A stretch of DNA of 64,000 nucleotides, taken from Streptomyces sp. NBC_01262 (GTDB lineage: Bacteria; Actinomycetota; Actinomycetes; Streptomycetales; Streptomycetaceae). The notes beneath the pieces are model-generated. The model had not been told where the DNA came from and ran no database searches. It saw nothing but the letters and a program-made list of their open reading frames with translations. This document shows, in pieces, positions 25,846 through 35,077 of the stretch (positions within the stretch are counted from its first letter, which is position 1; every line of letters begins with the position of its first letter). The position numbers were made by a program, and so were the translations under genes. The stretch lies in assembly GCF_036226365.1 (NCBI RefSeq), contig NZ_CP108462.1:4072501-4136500 (forward strand), read 5' to 3'.

Positions 25846-26807
25846 CAGTGGGTGGTCAGGCCGAAGATGACGATGGACAGGATCCAGCACAGGACCACGA
25901 TCGCCGCGCCCGCCACCTCGACGCGCACACGGCGGGTCCGGTCGGGCCGGAGCCAGAAGCCCAGGGCCCGGTTCACCAGGGGCATGAGCAGCCAGGTCAG
26001 AATGCTGACGCTCAGCACGTTTCCGAGGAACAGGCTGAAGTATCCGGGGAGGCCCCAGAGCCGGAATTCATGACCTGCGGTCAGATTCAGCGCCATGACG
26101 GTCGGATAGAGCGCCAGCACAACGGTCATGGCCTGTTTCCAGTTGGGCGGGGCCTCGTCCGCGCCCCCACCGAAACGGAACCAGCCGCTGAAGGCCGACC
26201 CGACCTTTCGGACGTCGTAGGCGGAGAAATAATTACGCCCCTCCTCCAGAAGACGCTCCCTGATTCCGGAATCCATCCAGCCTTCGAGATGTTCACGGGT
26301 GTCGTACCGGAATACCACCACCCAATGGTCCTGGATTCCCTCCACAGGCCTGAACAACTCGCTCCCCATGAAGCCCGGGTACTTCTCCTGCGCCTTCAGG
26401 ACCTTGTCCTGCCAGCGCTCGAAGTCCGCCCCCTTTCCCGGCCGCACATCGTGCGAGATGACCGCCGTGACCCCCTCCTCGGGCTCAGGCTCCGGGACCT
26501 CGCCGCCGGCCAGGACTTCCTGCTTCGGAGCCCTGTCCAGCAGCGGCCGCACCTCTGTGAGCAACTCCCGGCGGGCGTGCGAGTCCAGCCACGCGGTGAG
26601 CTGCTCCATGCTGGTGAAGCGGAACACCACCACCCACTCGTGCTCCTCACCGGAGTCCGGAGGATAGGTCTCCGTGCCCTCGAACCCGGCGAAGTCCCGC
26701 ACCACCCGGTTCATCTTCTCCTGCCAGCGACGGTATTCCTCCTCGCGGCCCTCCCTTACCCTCTGGGAGGTCACCACGGTCGCACTGCCGCTTGCACGGA
26801 CACCCAT
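25845..26807 (-). CDS. tandem ABM-domain protein with C-terminal membrane segments
   Basis: The product has 320 residues. Two antibiotic-biosynthesis-monooxygenase-like ferredoxin folds occupy ~5-100 (EWVVVFRFTSMEQLTAWLDS) and ~110-205 (HWVVVFRYDTREHLEGWMDS). About three membrane helices follow (AMTVVLALYPTVMALNL; GYFSLFLGNVLSVSILTWLL; GAAIVVLCWILSIVIFGL). It could be a membrane-anchored monooxygenase or sensor. It is co-transcribed with the FAD oxidoreductase. Confidence 0.82.
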   Translation of the reverse strand: MGVRASGSATVVTSQRVREGREEEYRRWQEKMNRVVRDFAGFEGTETYPPDSGEEHEWVVVFRFTSMEQLTAWLDSHARRELLTEVRPLLDRAPKQEVLAGGEVPEPEPEEGVTAVISHDVRPGKGADFERWQDKVLKAQEKYPGFMGSELFRPVEGIQDHWVVVFRYDTREHLEGWMDSGIRERLLEEGRNYFSAYDVRKVGSAFSGWFRFGGGADEAPPNWKQAMTVVLALYPTVMALNLTAGHEFRLWGLPGYFSLFLGNVLSVSILTWLLMPLVNRALGFWLRPDRTRRVRVEVAGAAIVVLCWILSIVIFGLTTH

Positions 26808-26846
26808 ACGGCGTAGTCTAGTTCACAGGGGATTCAGATGACCACT

Positions 26847-26869
26847 TGAGGAATACGGAACATTCCTCA
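26847..26869. promoter_or_regulatory. inverted repeat upstream of the deaminase
   Basis: TGAGGAAT, 7-nt spacer, ATTCCTCA: a perfect 8-bp dyad in the 88-bp divergent gap, 27 nt before the deaminase start. It is a likely operator shared by the ABM gene and the deaminase. Confidence 0.5.
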
Positions 26870-26895
26870 GCGGCTTCCGAGGCGGAGGTTACGGC

Positions 26896-27486
26896 ATGGG
26901 CACCAGCGTTCTTTCCCGCACACCCCACAAGGAATTCCTGACCGAGGCGGTGCGGCTGGCCACCGAATCCGTGGAAAAGGGATGGGGCGGCCCCTTCGGC
27001 GCCGTGATCACCCGTGACGGCGCAATCATCGCCCGCGGCCAGAATCGCGTACTCCTCACCGGCGACCCCACCGCACACGCCGAGGTCGAGACCATCCGCA
27101 AGGCCGTCCAGGCCCTCAACCCCGAAGCGCCCTCCATCTCCGAAGAGCACCAGAACGAGAGCACCCTCGCCTACATGCCCCGCCCCGACGGATCGCCCGA
27201 CCCCGTCCCCGAGCGCGCCCGCATGCTCAAGGGCTGCTCGATCTACATCAGCGGCGCCCCCTGCCCCATGTGCATGAGCGCCATCTACTGGTCGCGCATC
27301 GACGAGGTGTACTACGCCTCCGACCTCGACGCCACCCGCAAGATCGGCTTCGACGACTCCTTCCAGTACGAGGACTTCCAGAAGCCGCTCGGCGAACGCC
27401 GCATCCACATCGAGCAGATCTACCCGGAGCTCGGTGCAGAGGCTTACGCGACATGGACGGGCAAGCCGGACCGGCACCCGTACTGA
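26896..27486 (+). CDS. nucleoside/guanine deaminase (CDA-fold, zinc-dependent)
   Basis: The product has 196 residues. Zinc and catalytic motifs are HAEVE and PCPMC, as in guanine and tRNA-adenosine deaminase relatives. WGGPFGAVITRDG is the typical N-terminal block. It probably deaminates guanine or a related base. GGAGG at 26884 precedes the ATG. With the nearby amidohydrolase and the NCS1 permease it supports a nucleobase-salvage theme. Confidence 0.88.
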   Translation: MGTSVLSRTPHKEFLTEAVRLATESVEKGWGGPFGAVITRDGAIIARGQNRVLLTGDPTAHAEVETIRKAVQALNPEAPSISEEHQNESTLAYMPRPDGSPDPVPERARMLKGCSIYISGAPCPMCMSAIYWSRIDEVYYASDLDATRKIGFDDSFQYEDFQKPLGERRIHIEQIYPELGAEAYATWTGKPDRHPY

Positions 27487-27914
27487 TCCCTGTCGGGGTT
27501 GCCGGTGTCGTTGCGGTGCCCCCGGTCGGGGTTGCTGGTTCCGTCCTCAAGCGCCGGACGGGCTGGGTTGGCCGTGGGGTCGGTGCCACTACCGGGGATC
27601 TCTCCTCGGCGCTCGCGACTCTGGTCGACCCGGTACCTACCCGGGATCCTCGCTCGTCGCGCTGCGGGAGAACCCCGGCATGTCCCCTCCCGGCCGGACG
27701 GCAAGTTCGCCCCGTCCGGCTTGCCCTTTCGGCTGCGGGCGGGTTCATTTCAGCCCGTCCGGGGTCTGGGGCGCAGCCCCAGCGGGTCCGGGCGGAGCCC
27801 GGTTCGGGAAGGGGCGGGGTGGGGGAGATCCCCATCGGGCCGCAGCCGCCGACGCACCCGCAACCACCCCACCCGGCCGATGCTCGGGGGCCCGGGGGCG
27901 GAGCCCCCGGGGGG
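27487..27914. repeat. intergenic Streptomyces-type GC-rich palindromic repeats
   Basis: No gene is seen between two convergent genes. It holds CAAGCGCCGGACGGGCTG near 27549-27566 and the opposite-orientation CAGCCCGTCCG near 27751, a motif common between Streptomyces genes. It also holds hairpins CTGGGGC/GCCCCAG at 27766-27782 and CCCGGGGGC/GCCCCCGGG at 27891-27911. The last is probably a bidirectional terminator. Confidence 0.6.
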
Positions 27915-29555
27915 TCAGGGGCGGTTGACGGAGCGGGTGATGCCGGTGGCGATCGTGGTGGCGAGGATCCAGCCGGCGGCGGTCAGGACATAGCCGAGCC
28001 ACTGGGTGCCGGGGGTGGGGGTGAAGGCGGCGCCTTGGCCGAAGCCGACGACGGGGAGGAGGTGGTCGAGGGTGAAGATGACGGGGTTGAAGACAATCTC
28101 GGTGCCGACGTCGTGGTTGCGGGTCGCGGGGCGGGCGTCGAAGACCGTGGAGCCGACGGCCAGCAGGCCGAGGAGCCAGGCGCCGGCGCGGGTGGGGCGG
28201 TAGCCGTAGCCGACGGTGGCGTCCTGGACGGCGCCCCAGATGCGGGCGTACCAGGGGAGAGCGCGGTGGCGTACGCGTTCCTTGGCGAGCAGGACCGTGC
28301 GGGCCTCGTCCTCGTGGCCGAGGGCGCGGTAGGCGAGGGCGAGTTGCTCGAAGGGCTGGGGCGCGTAGCCGGAGCGGTCGCGCTGGAGCCAGAGCAGGCG
28401 TTGCGGGGCGGGGAGCGGGCTCTCGAAGCGGTCGTAGCGCAGGCCGTCGAGGAGGAGGTCGGCGGGCCAGGTCGCGGGGTCGTCCTGGATGACGCCGAGG
28501 GTGGCGTGGCGCAGGTCGACCAGGCCGTCGGGGGCGTGGGCGGTGCACAGGTCGGTTTCCCTGGCCTGGGTCTGCCGCATGGACAGGGCCGTGGCGCCGG
28601 GCGAGGCCAGGTGGGCGTCCCGGAGGCTGATTCTGCCGCCGGAGCGGACCGAGGATAGGGAGACGCGTCCCTCGACCCGCGTCCCTCCGGCCAGGTGGAT
28701 GCTTCCGGCCACGTCCAGGCCGTGGGCGCGCAGCGCGGTCCTGCCGGGGTTGCTCAGCCGGGCGCCCCAGAGCCGTAGGGTGCCCATCACGACGGCGCCG
28801 GGTACCCGCAACTCCCCCCGTACATGCAGGTCGTTGCCGATGACATCGCCGTCGACCCGCATACGGGAACCGCTCAGCGCGATGTCCCCGGGGTGCGCGA
28901 GGCGTGCCCCCGTCAGGTCGAGGTCGCCGCCGATCTGGGCGCCGCGCAGCACCACCTCGCCCTCGGCGGTGAAGCCCGAGCGCATCCAGATGTGGTGGTC
29001 CACCCGGACCCGGTCGGCCGTGAGTGCGGGGCGGTCGCCGCCCTCCGGGGCGTGGAGCCGGACGCCGTCCAGTTGGAGTACGCCGGCGATGTGGGCGCCG
29101 TCGAGCCGGAACTGGCCTGAGACCCGGGTGCCGGTGAGGCGGACGTTGCCGTCGATCGAGGCGCTGGCGGCGCCGAGGCCGACCAGGCGGCAGCCCCGGA
29201 GGGCGAGTTGGCGGGTGCGGGCGTGGTTGAGGGTGATCGGGCCGGTGACGTGGCAGCCCTTGAGGGTGATGCGGTAGGCGATCTCGGAGTAGTCGAGGTC
29301 GAGTCCGCCCTCGACCAGGGCGCCGTCGAGCCGGAGCGCGGCCACCCGGCCGGAGGCGGGGGTCTGCGCACCGCCGAGCAGCAGGTGGGCGAGCACCTCG
29401 GCCCGGACGGTGCGCTCCGGGCCCCAGTCGCCGCTGGCGGCGGGGTCGTCCCGTTCGGGGTCGCCGGTGCGGAGGTCGACCTCGTCGCCGCGGGCGAAGG
29501 CCTCGTACACGCGCTGCTCGGTCTCCGTAAGGTCCCGCAGGTCCTCTTCGTGCAT
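27915..29555 (-). CDS. beta-helix-like repeat protein with C-terminal membrane segments
   Basis: The product has 546 residues. Residues ~60-370 are short repeats of the form LxLxGxxVxGxLxLxGxxL (VRLTGTRVSGQFRLDGAHIA), suggesting a right-handed beta helix. A helical region follows (PFEQLALAYRALGHEDEART), then two or three membrane segments (AGAWLLGLLAVGSTVF; WLGYVLTAAGWILATTIATG). Similar proteins are often labelled membrane-associated oxidoreductase, but I see no cofactor motif and treat the function as unknown. ATG at 29555 was chosen; the frame stays open upstream without good start evidence. Confidence 0.75.
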   Translation of the reverse strand: MHEEDLRDLTETEQRVYEAFARGDEVDLRTGDPERDDPAASGDWGPERTVRAEVLAHLLLGGAQTPASGRVAALRLDGALVEGGLDLDYSEIAYRITLKGCHVTGPITLNHARTRQLALRGCRLVGLGAASASIDGNVRLTGTRVSGQFRLDGAHIAGVLQLDGVRLHAPEGGDRPALTADRVRVDHHIWMRSGFTAEGEVVLRGAQIGGDLDLTGARLAHPGDIALSGSRMRVDGDVIGNDLHVRGELRVPGAVVMGTLRLWGARLSNPGRTALRAHGLDVAGSIHLAGGTRVEGRVSLSSVRSGGRISLRDAHLASPGATALSMRQTQARETDLCTAHAPDGLVDLRHATLGVIQDDPATWPADLLLDGLRYDRFESPLPAPQRLLWLQRDRSGYAPQPFEQLALAYRALGHEDEARTVLLAKERVRHRALPWYARIWGAVQDATVGYGYRPTRAGAWLLGLLAVGSTVFDARPATRNHDVGTEIVFNPVIFTLDHLLPVVGFGQGAAFTPTPGTQWLGYVLTAAGWILATTIATGITRSVNRP

Positions 29556-29705
29556 GCCGCCCCCGTGTCTCCCCCGCCCGGAATGCCGGGACAAGGATAA
29601 TTCATATGATCTTCCCCGGTCGTTGGCCGGGGCCGCACCGGGCACTCCTAGTGTCCCGTCGGGGGGCGGCCACAGCCCGACCGACCGGCGATTGCGGGAA
29701 GAACC

Positions 29706-31583
29706 ATGTGCGACACGCACCACATACCTGACGGACCCCAACTGGGCGCCAGCCGCCGCTCGCTCCTCGTGGGCGCGGGACTGGCCGGCGCCGCCGTGGC
29801 CGGACTGACGGCGATGACGGCGACCCCGGCCGAAGCGGCGGAGGCAGTGCAAGCGGCTGAGGCGCAGCGCAGCGCCTGGCGGCCGGACACCGACGACTCG
29901 CGCTTCACGCTCGTCGTGATGCCGGACACGCAGTACCTCTTCGACGGCGCGAGCATCCACCCCGCCCCCGTCGAGGCCTCGTTCCGCTATCTGCTCGACC
30001 ACGCGGAGGACGAGAACATCGTCTTCATGTCCCACCTGGGCGACCTCACCCAGAACGGCCAGGCCGCCGAATTCGCCGCGATAGGCGACGCGTTCCGGAT
30101 CCTGGACCGGCGCGGCGTCCCGTACAGCGTCGTCGCCGGGAACCACGACATCGCCTCCTCCACGGACGACCAGCGCGGTCCCACCCCGTACCTGGACGTC
30201 TTCGGCCCCGCCCGCTACCGCGACGCCCCCTCCTTCGGCGGCGCGAGCCCGGACGGCTACAACACGTACCACCTCTTCCGGGCGGCGGGGCGTGAGTGGC
30301 TGGTGCTCGCGCTGGACTGGCGGCCGTCGACGGCCGGGATCGCCTGGGCGAAGGGGGTCATCGCCGCGCACCCGCAGGCGCCGGTGATCCTGACGACGCA
30401 CGAGGTGGTCTACGCGGACGAGTACGGGGACGAGGCGCAGCTCTCCGACCACGGCCAGGCGCTGTGGGACGAGCTGATCGACGGCAGCGACCAGATCTTC
30501 CTCACCCTGAACGGCCACTACTGGCCGCCCGCCCGCACCACCGTCAAGAACGCCGCGGGCAACGACACCCACCTGCACATCACCAACTACCAGAACCGCT
30601 ACTACGGCGGCGCCGCGATGATCCGGCTCTACCGCTTCGACCTCGCCCGGGGCACCATCGACGTCGAGACCGTCTCGCCGTGGATCCTGGGCAGGGCCGC
30701 GAAGGGGCTCAACGAGCTGGAGCGCGAGGAGATCGAGCTGACCGGTCCGCAGGATCGTTTCAGCGTCGAGATCGACTTCGAGCGGCGCTTTGCCGGCTTC
30801 GCCCCCGTCGCCCCGCGCCCGGCCCGCCCGGCGGCGCGCATGCTGATCCCGGGCACGGCCGCGTACTGGCGCTTCGACGCCTCCCACGACACCGACCGCG
30901 TCGCGGACCTCACCGGCCACGGCAACGACCTCAGCAGGATCACGGTACCGGGCACCGCCGACAGCGCCCTGGCCTGGTCCGCCGAGCACCACCCGGACCA
31001 GCCGGGCCACGCCAGCCTGTACTTCGGCGGCGACAAGAGCCCGCTGCGCGGCGCGTATCTGCGTACGGCCGACAACGCGCCGCTGAACTCCGCGACCTTC
31101 CGCTCCGGCTACACCGTCGAGGCCTTCTTCAAGCTCCCCGCCGACTGGGACAGCGACCGCAACGCCTGGGCCGCCCTCCTCAGCCGCTGGGGCCTGAGCG
31201 GCGAGGCCGGAAAGACCGGCGGCGACCCGGACGAACCGGTGGTCACCCTCAGTCTCTCCGGCGACCGCGAGCTGCAGTGGTGCGTCTATCCGCTCAACCT
31301 GGACGCCTCGGTCACCAACTGGGGCCACGAGCTGCCGCTCGGCGTGTGGTGGCATGCCGCCGTCGTCAACGACGGCCGGCACACCACCTTGTACATCGAC
31401 GGCTGCCCGGTCGCCCGCAACCCCTCCACCAGGGCCGTCGGCCTGACCGCGCTCGGCCTGCCCTGGCTGCTGGGCGGCTACGAGTACGGCGGGAAGATCG
31501 ACCAGATCCTGCACGGCTGGATCGGCGACGTACGCATCGCGGAGCGGGCCCTGAAGCCCGGCGAGTTCATGATTTCTCGCTGA
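29706..31583 (+). CDS. Tat-exported metallophosphoesterase with LamG-like domain
   Basis: The product has 625 residues. The Tat signal SRRSLLVGAGLAG ends near TPAEAAEA. The calcineurin-like domain (~60-350) has PDTQYL, GDLTQNG, GNHDI and a C-terminal LNGHYW. A LamG/concanavalin-like domain (~380-620) has YWRFDASHD, YTVEAFFKLP and IGDVRIAERAL. It is a secreted phosphodiesterase or phosphatase with a carbohydrate- or protein-binding module. Its end overlaps the convergent permease by 17 bp. Confidence 0.9.
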   Translation: MCDTHHIPDGPQLGASRRSLLVGAGLAGAAVAGLTAMTATPAEAAEAVQAAEAQRSAWRPDTDDSRFTLVVMPDTQYLFDGASIHPAPVEASFRYLLDHAEDENIVFMSHLGDLTQNGQAAEFAAIGDAFRILDRRGVPYSVVAGNHDIASSTDDQRGPTPYLDVFGPARYRDAPSFGGASPDGYNTYHLFRAAGREWLVLALDWRPSTAGIAWAKGVIAAHPQAPVILTTHEVVYADEYGDEAQLSDHGQALWDELIDGSDQIFLTLNGHYWPPARTTVKNAAGNDTHLHITNYQNRYYGGAAMIRLYRFDLARGTIDVETVSPWILGRAAKGLNELEREEIELTGPQDRFSVEIDFERRFAGFAPVAPRPARPAARMLIPGTAAYWRFDASHDTDRVADLTGHGNDLSRITVPGTADSALAWSAEHHPDQPGHASLYFGGDKSPLRGAYLRTADNAPLNSATFRSGYTVEAFFKLPADWDSDRNAWAALLSRWGLSGEAGKTGGDPDEPVVTLSLSGDRELQWCVYPLNLDASVTNWGHELPLGVWWHAAVVNDGRHTTLYIDGCPVARNPSTRAVGLTALGLPWLLGGYEYGGKIDQILHGWIGDVRIAERALKPGEFMISR

Positions 31584-33072
31584 CCGTGCTGGGGGCGGGC
31601 GTCAGCGGGCTCTTCGCGCCGCTGAGCGCGAAGTAGAGCAGCCCGGAGACGATCACTCCGATGAACCACGTGTACGGGCCCAGGGTCGAGCCGTAGCCCG
31701 AGGGCCCGTACACGGGCAGGATGCTGGAGAAGACCGCGCCGATGGCGCCGGCCACGAAGGCGCGGATGTTCCAGCCGCCCTGGAAGCGGAACTCGCCGTT
31801 CTCGTCGTAGAGCGCGGGCACATTGATCTGCTCGCGCCGGATCAGGTAGTAGTCGACGAGGACGACACCGAAGATCGGGCCCATGGTCGAGCCGATGGCG
31901 TTGACGAAGCTCGGCGCGTTGTCCCAGGGATGCAGCGGGTACAGCAGCAGCGCGATGACGGCCGCGATCAGGCCGCCGCGGCGGAAATCGATGTACTTCG
32001 GGGCCACATTGGCGAAGTCGAAGGCCGGGCTGACGAAGTTCGCGACGACATTGATGCCGAGGGTGGCCACCGCGAAGGTCAGCGCGGCGAGCAGCACCAG
32101 GAAGACGCTGTCGAACTTGGCCGATATCGCCGCCGGTTCGAGGATCACCTGTCCGTAGACCTTGCTCGCGGCGGCCGTGGTGAGCGCCGCGACCAGCGAG
32201 AAGAGGATGAGGTTGACGGGCAGGCCGTAGACGTTGCCCTTGCGCAGCGTGCGCTCGTCGGGCGCGAAGCGCGCGAAGTCGCCGAAGTTGAGGAACAGCG
32301 CCGCGAAGTACGTGACCCAGGTCGCCGCGATGGCCGCGATCGCCGCGAAGGAGCCCGGCGTCACGTCCAGCCCGGTCGCGCTCTTGGCGAGGGCGGCGAG
32401 GTCCTTGGCCGGCATGTCGACGGAGAAGGAGAGCGTGCCCGCCTTGACCGACAGCGCGATCGCGAGGATCAGCATCATCAGCCAGACCGCGGGCCCGGCG
32501 AAGTCCTGGAAGCGGCGTACGGTCTCCATGCCCTTGCTGATGATCAGCAGCTGGGCCGCCCACACGGCGAGATAGCAGATCACCTCCAGGCCGGTGTGGC
32601 CGAGGAGGTGGGTGTTCTCGTTCAGATCCTTCGGACCGTCGTATCTGACGAGGAACGCGACGATCGCGCCCGCCGCCGCGCTGGTCTGCGCCCCGTACCA
32701 GAAGGTGGCGACCACGGCCCGCACCAGCGCGGGCACGTTCGCCCCGAAGGTGCCGAAGGAGGCCCGCGCGAGCACGGGGTACGGCACGCCGGTGCGCACG
32801 CCCGCCTTGCCGATCAGCGTCATCAGCCAGTAGATGACGAGCGAGCCGACGCCGATCCCGATCAGGAACTTGAAGGTGTTGCCGGCGACCAGGAAGAGGC
32901 TGGCCGCCAGGAAGTAGCCGTACAGACTGTGTACGTCGGAGGTCCAGACGTTGAAGATGCTGAACGCGCCCCATTTGCGCTCGGTGGCGGGCGCGAGGTC
33001 TTCGTTGTAGAGCCGGGGCGAGTGGTCCGCCGAGGTTGTGGGGGTCGTGGGGGTGCTGTCCGTCGCAGTCAT
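31567..33072 (-). CDS. NCS1-family nucleobase:cation symporter
   Basis: The product has 501 residues with about 12 membrane helices. LAPATERKWGAFSIFNVWTS near the N-terminus is the NCS1 signature, followed by YPVLARASFG and FWYGAQTSAAAG. Relatives import allantoin, uracil, cytosine, hydantoins or thiamine. The specificity is unknown here. It probably works with the purine-directed enzymes upstream. Confidence 0.92.
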   Translation of the reverse strand: MTATDSTPTTPTTSADHSPRLYNEDLAPATERKWGAFSIFNVWTSDVHSLYGYFLAASLFLVAGNTFKFLIGIGVGSLVIYWLMTLIGKAGVRTGVPYPVLARASFGTFGANVPALVRAVVATFWYGAQTSAAAGAIVAFLVRYDGPKDLNENTHLLGHTGLEVICYLAVWAAQLLIISKGMETVRRFQDFAGPAVWLMMLILAIALSVKAGTLSFSVDMPAKDLAALAKSATGLDVTPGSFAAIAAIAATWVTYFAALFLNFGDFARFAPDERTLRKGNVYGLPVNLILFSLVAALTTAAASKVYGQVILEPAAISAKFDSVFLVLLAALTFAVATLGINVVANFVSPAFDFANVAPKYIDFRRGGLIAAVIALLLYPLHPWDNAPSFVNAIGSTMGPIFGVVLVDYYLIRREQINVPALYDENGEFRFQGGWNIRAFVAGAIGAVFSSILPVYGPSGYGSTLGPYTWFIGVIVSGLLYFALSGAKSPLTPAPSTVSEKS

Positions 33073-33172
33073 GGCTGCTTCCTCCCTGGTGCTGATGCGT
33101 ACAGGGAAAGGGCAACCGTTTTCTGCGTCATTCCGGATGAGTTACGGACATGTCAACCCATCACGGCTCACA

Positions 33173-33928
33173 TCACAGAACGACGCGGGTGTGCGACACG
33201 AGCCGCTCGCCGTCGAAGACATGGAAGGTGAAGGCGGGCGGCACGGCGAAGTCGAGGGCGTCGCCCTCGGTCCAGTCATCCGGAAGGACGCACTCCCCCG
33301 GCAGCTTCAGCGTGGACACGACACCGGGCGCGACGACCAGCGGCAGGCCGGCGAAGACGGCCGACGCGGCGGTGTGCGCGTGCCCGGCGAGGACCGCCCG
33401 CACGTGGGGGTGGCGCTCCAGCACCGCCTGGAGGCGGTCGGGGTGCGTCAGCCGGATCGCGTCGACGGACGGCAGACCGAGGGCGACGGCCGGGTGGTGC
33501 ATGCCGACGAAGACCGGGCCTTCGGTGGCGGCGAGGGTGGCGGCGAGCCAGGCGATGGTCGCGTCGTCCAGGTAGCCGTCGTGGCGGCCCGGGATGCTGG
33601 AGTCGACGAGGGCGATGGTCAGGCCGTCCAGGCGCAGGACCTGGTTGACCGGATCACTGCCGGTGCCGGTCTCGCCGAGGAGCACCTTGCGGAACTCGGC
33701 GCGCGAGTCGTGGTTTCCGGGGCAGACGATGGTGGGCGCGTCGTAGCGCATCGCCTCGCGGGCGATCTCGTACTCCTCGACGAGCGCGTGATCGGCGATG
33801 TCGCCGGTGACGACCACCGCGTCGACCGGCGCGGGGAGCCCGTTGATGTAGTCCCGGACGCGCAGCGCGCGCTCCACGCTCTCGTCGCTGCCGCCGATGT
33901 GTATGTCGCTGACGTGGGCAATGATCAT
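33173..33928 (-). CDS. class III cyclic-nucleotide phosphodiesterase-like metallophosphoesterase
   Basis: The product has 251 residues. Calcineurin-like motifs in order are SDIHIG, GDIADH, GNHDS, GMHHP and GHAHTAAS. The size and motifs fit CpdA/GpdQ-type phosphodiesterases. ATG at 33928 was chosen because the conserved domain starts directly there (MIIAHVSDIH). It is divergent from the MerR-PP2C fusion. Confidence 0.88.
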   Translation of the reverse strand: MIIAHVSDIHIGGSDESVERALRVRDYINGLPAPVDAVVVTGDIADHALVEEYEIAREAMRYDAPTIVCPGNHDSRAEFRKVLLGETGTGSDPVNQVLRLDGLTIALVDSSIPGRHDGYLDDATIAWLAATLAATEGPVFVGMHHPAVALGLPSVDAIRLTHPDRLQAVLERHPHVRAVLAGHAHTAASAVFAGLPLVVAPGVVSTLKLPGECVLPDDWTEGDALDFAVPPAFTFHVFDGERLVSHTRVVL

Positions 33929-34005
33929 GCCTTGAGTCTCGCAAACCGGCGATCGCTTGACCTTGTCCTTGGGGGAAGCCGCAGCCTCGGCGCATGAGGA
34001 GGAAC

Positions 34006-35064
34006 GTGGGTTCACTGACGATCGGGGAGTTCGCGAGGGCCTCGCGGCTGTCGCCCAAAGCGCTGCGGCTTTACGACGACCTCGGCCTGCTGCCGCCCGC
34101 CCGCGTCGACCCGGCCACCGGCTACCGCTTCTACGATCCGGACCAGTTGGAGCACGCCCGGCTGGTGGCCTGGCTGCGCCGCATCGGCATGCCGCTGGCC
34201 CGGATCCGCGAGGTCTGCGGGCTGGCGCCGGGCGCCGCGGCCGACGCGGTCCGCGCGTACTGGGCCGAGGTCGAAGCCGACACCGCCGCCCGCAGGGACC
34301 TGGCCGCCTTCCTCATCGACCACCTGTCGCAGACCGGGAAGGAACCAGCCATCATGTCCACCGGCTCGCTCGCCATCCGCTACGCATCCCTCTCCGACCC
34401 CGGCCGGGTCCGCGAGAGCAACCAGGACTCCGCCTACGCCGGCTCCCGCCTCCTCGCCGTGGCCGACGGCTACGGCGACCGCGGCGGCCCGGCCGGCGCC
34501 GCCGCCATCGAGGCCCTCAAGCGGCTCGAAACAGGCGCGCTCCCCGCCGGGGAGATCCTCAACGCCCTCGAAGAGGCCGTACGGCGGGCCGCGGACGACC
34601 TCGCGGAAGCAGCCGAATCCGGCACGACGCTCACCGCGATGCTGCTGGCAGGCTCGCAACTCGCCCTCGTCCACATCGGCGACTCGCGCGCGTACCTCCT
34701 GCGTGACGGCGAGCTCTTCCAGATCACCCACGACCACACCCTGGTGCAGTCCATGGTCGACGACGGCCGCCTCACCCCCGAGGAGGCCGCCTCCCACCCC
34801 CAGCGCTCGCTCCTGCTCAAGTCCCTGACCTTCCCCTCGGGGGTCGCCCCGGACCTGCGCCTGCACGACGCCCGGCCCGGCGACCGCTACCTGCTCTGCT
34901 CCGACGGCCTCTCGGCGGTCGTGCCCGGCCCCGAGGTGCAGCGCGTCATCTCGGCCACCGCCGACCCCGAGCAGGCCGTCCGCGAGCTGGTCGCCCTGGC
35001 CAACGCGGCCGGCGGGCCCGACAACGTCGCGTGCGTGGTGGCCGACGTGGTGGCGCAGGGCTGA
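34006..35064 (+). CDS. MerR-type DNA-binding domain fused to a PP2C-type protein phosphatase
   Basis: The product has 352 residues. Residues ~3-105 are a MerR winged helix with dimer helix (LTIGEFARASRLSPKALRLY). Residues ~120-352 are a PP2C domain with metal motifs VRESNQDSAY, AVADGYGD, GDSRAYLL, CSDGLS and GGPDNV. It suggests a regulator whose DNA binding and phosphatase output are joined. AGGAGG at 33997-34002 favours the GTG at 34006, although the spacing is short; ATG 33994 is the alternative. Confidence 0.88.
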   Translation: MGSLTIGEFARASRLSPKALRLYDDLGLLPPARVDPATGYRFYDPDQLEHARLVAWLRRIGMPLARIREVCGLAPGAAADAVRAYWAEVEADTAARRDLAAFLIDHLSQTGKEPAIMSTGSLAIRYASLSDPGRVRESNQDSAYAGSRLLAVADGYGDRGGPAGAAAIEALKRLETGALPAGEILNALEEAVRRAADDLAEAAESGTTLTAMLLAGSQLALVHIGDSRAYLLRDGELFQITHDHTLVQSMVDDGRLTPEEAASHPQRSLLLKSLTFPSGVAPDLRLHDARPGDRYLLCSDGLSAVVPGPEVQRVISATADPEQAVRELVALANAAGGPDNVACVVADVVAQG

Positions 35065-35077
35065 TCGGCGGGCCGGG

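Noticed and set aside
29556..31514. Long upstream extension of the beta-helix protein frame, about 1199 residues in total
   Set aside because: It lies antisense to the phosphoesterase gene, whose motifs are convincing. It is a high-GC shadow frame.
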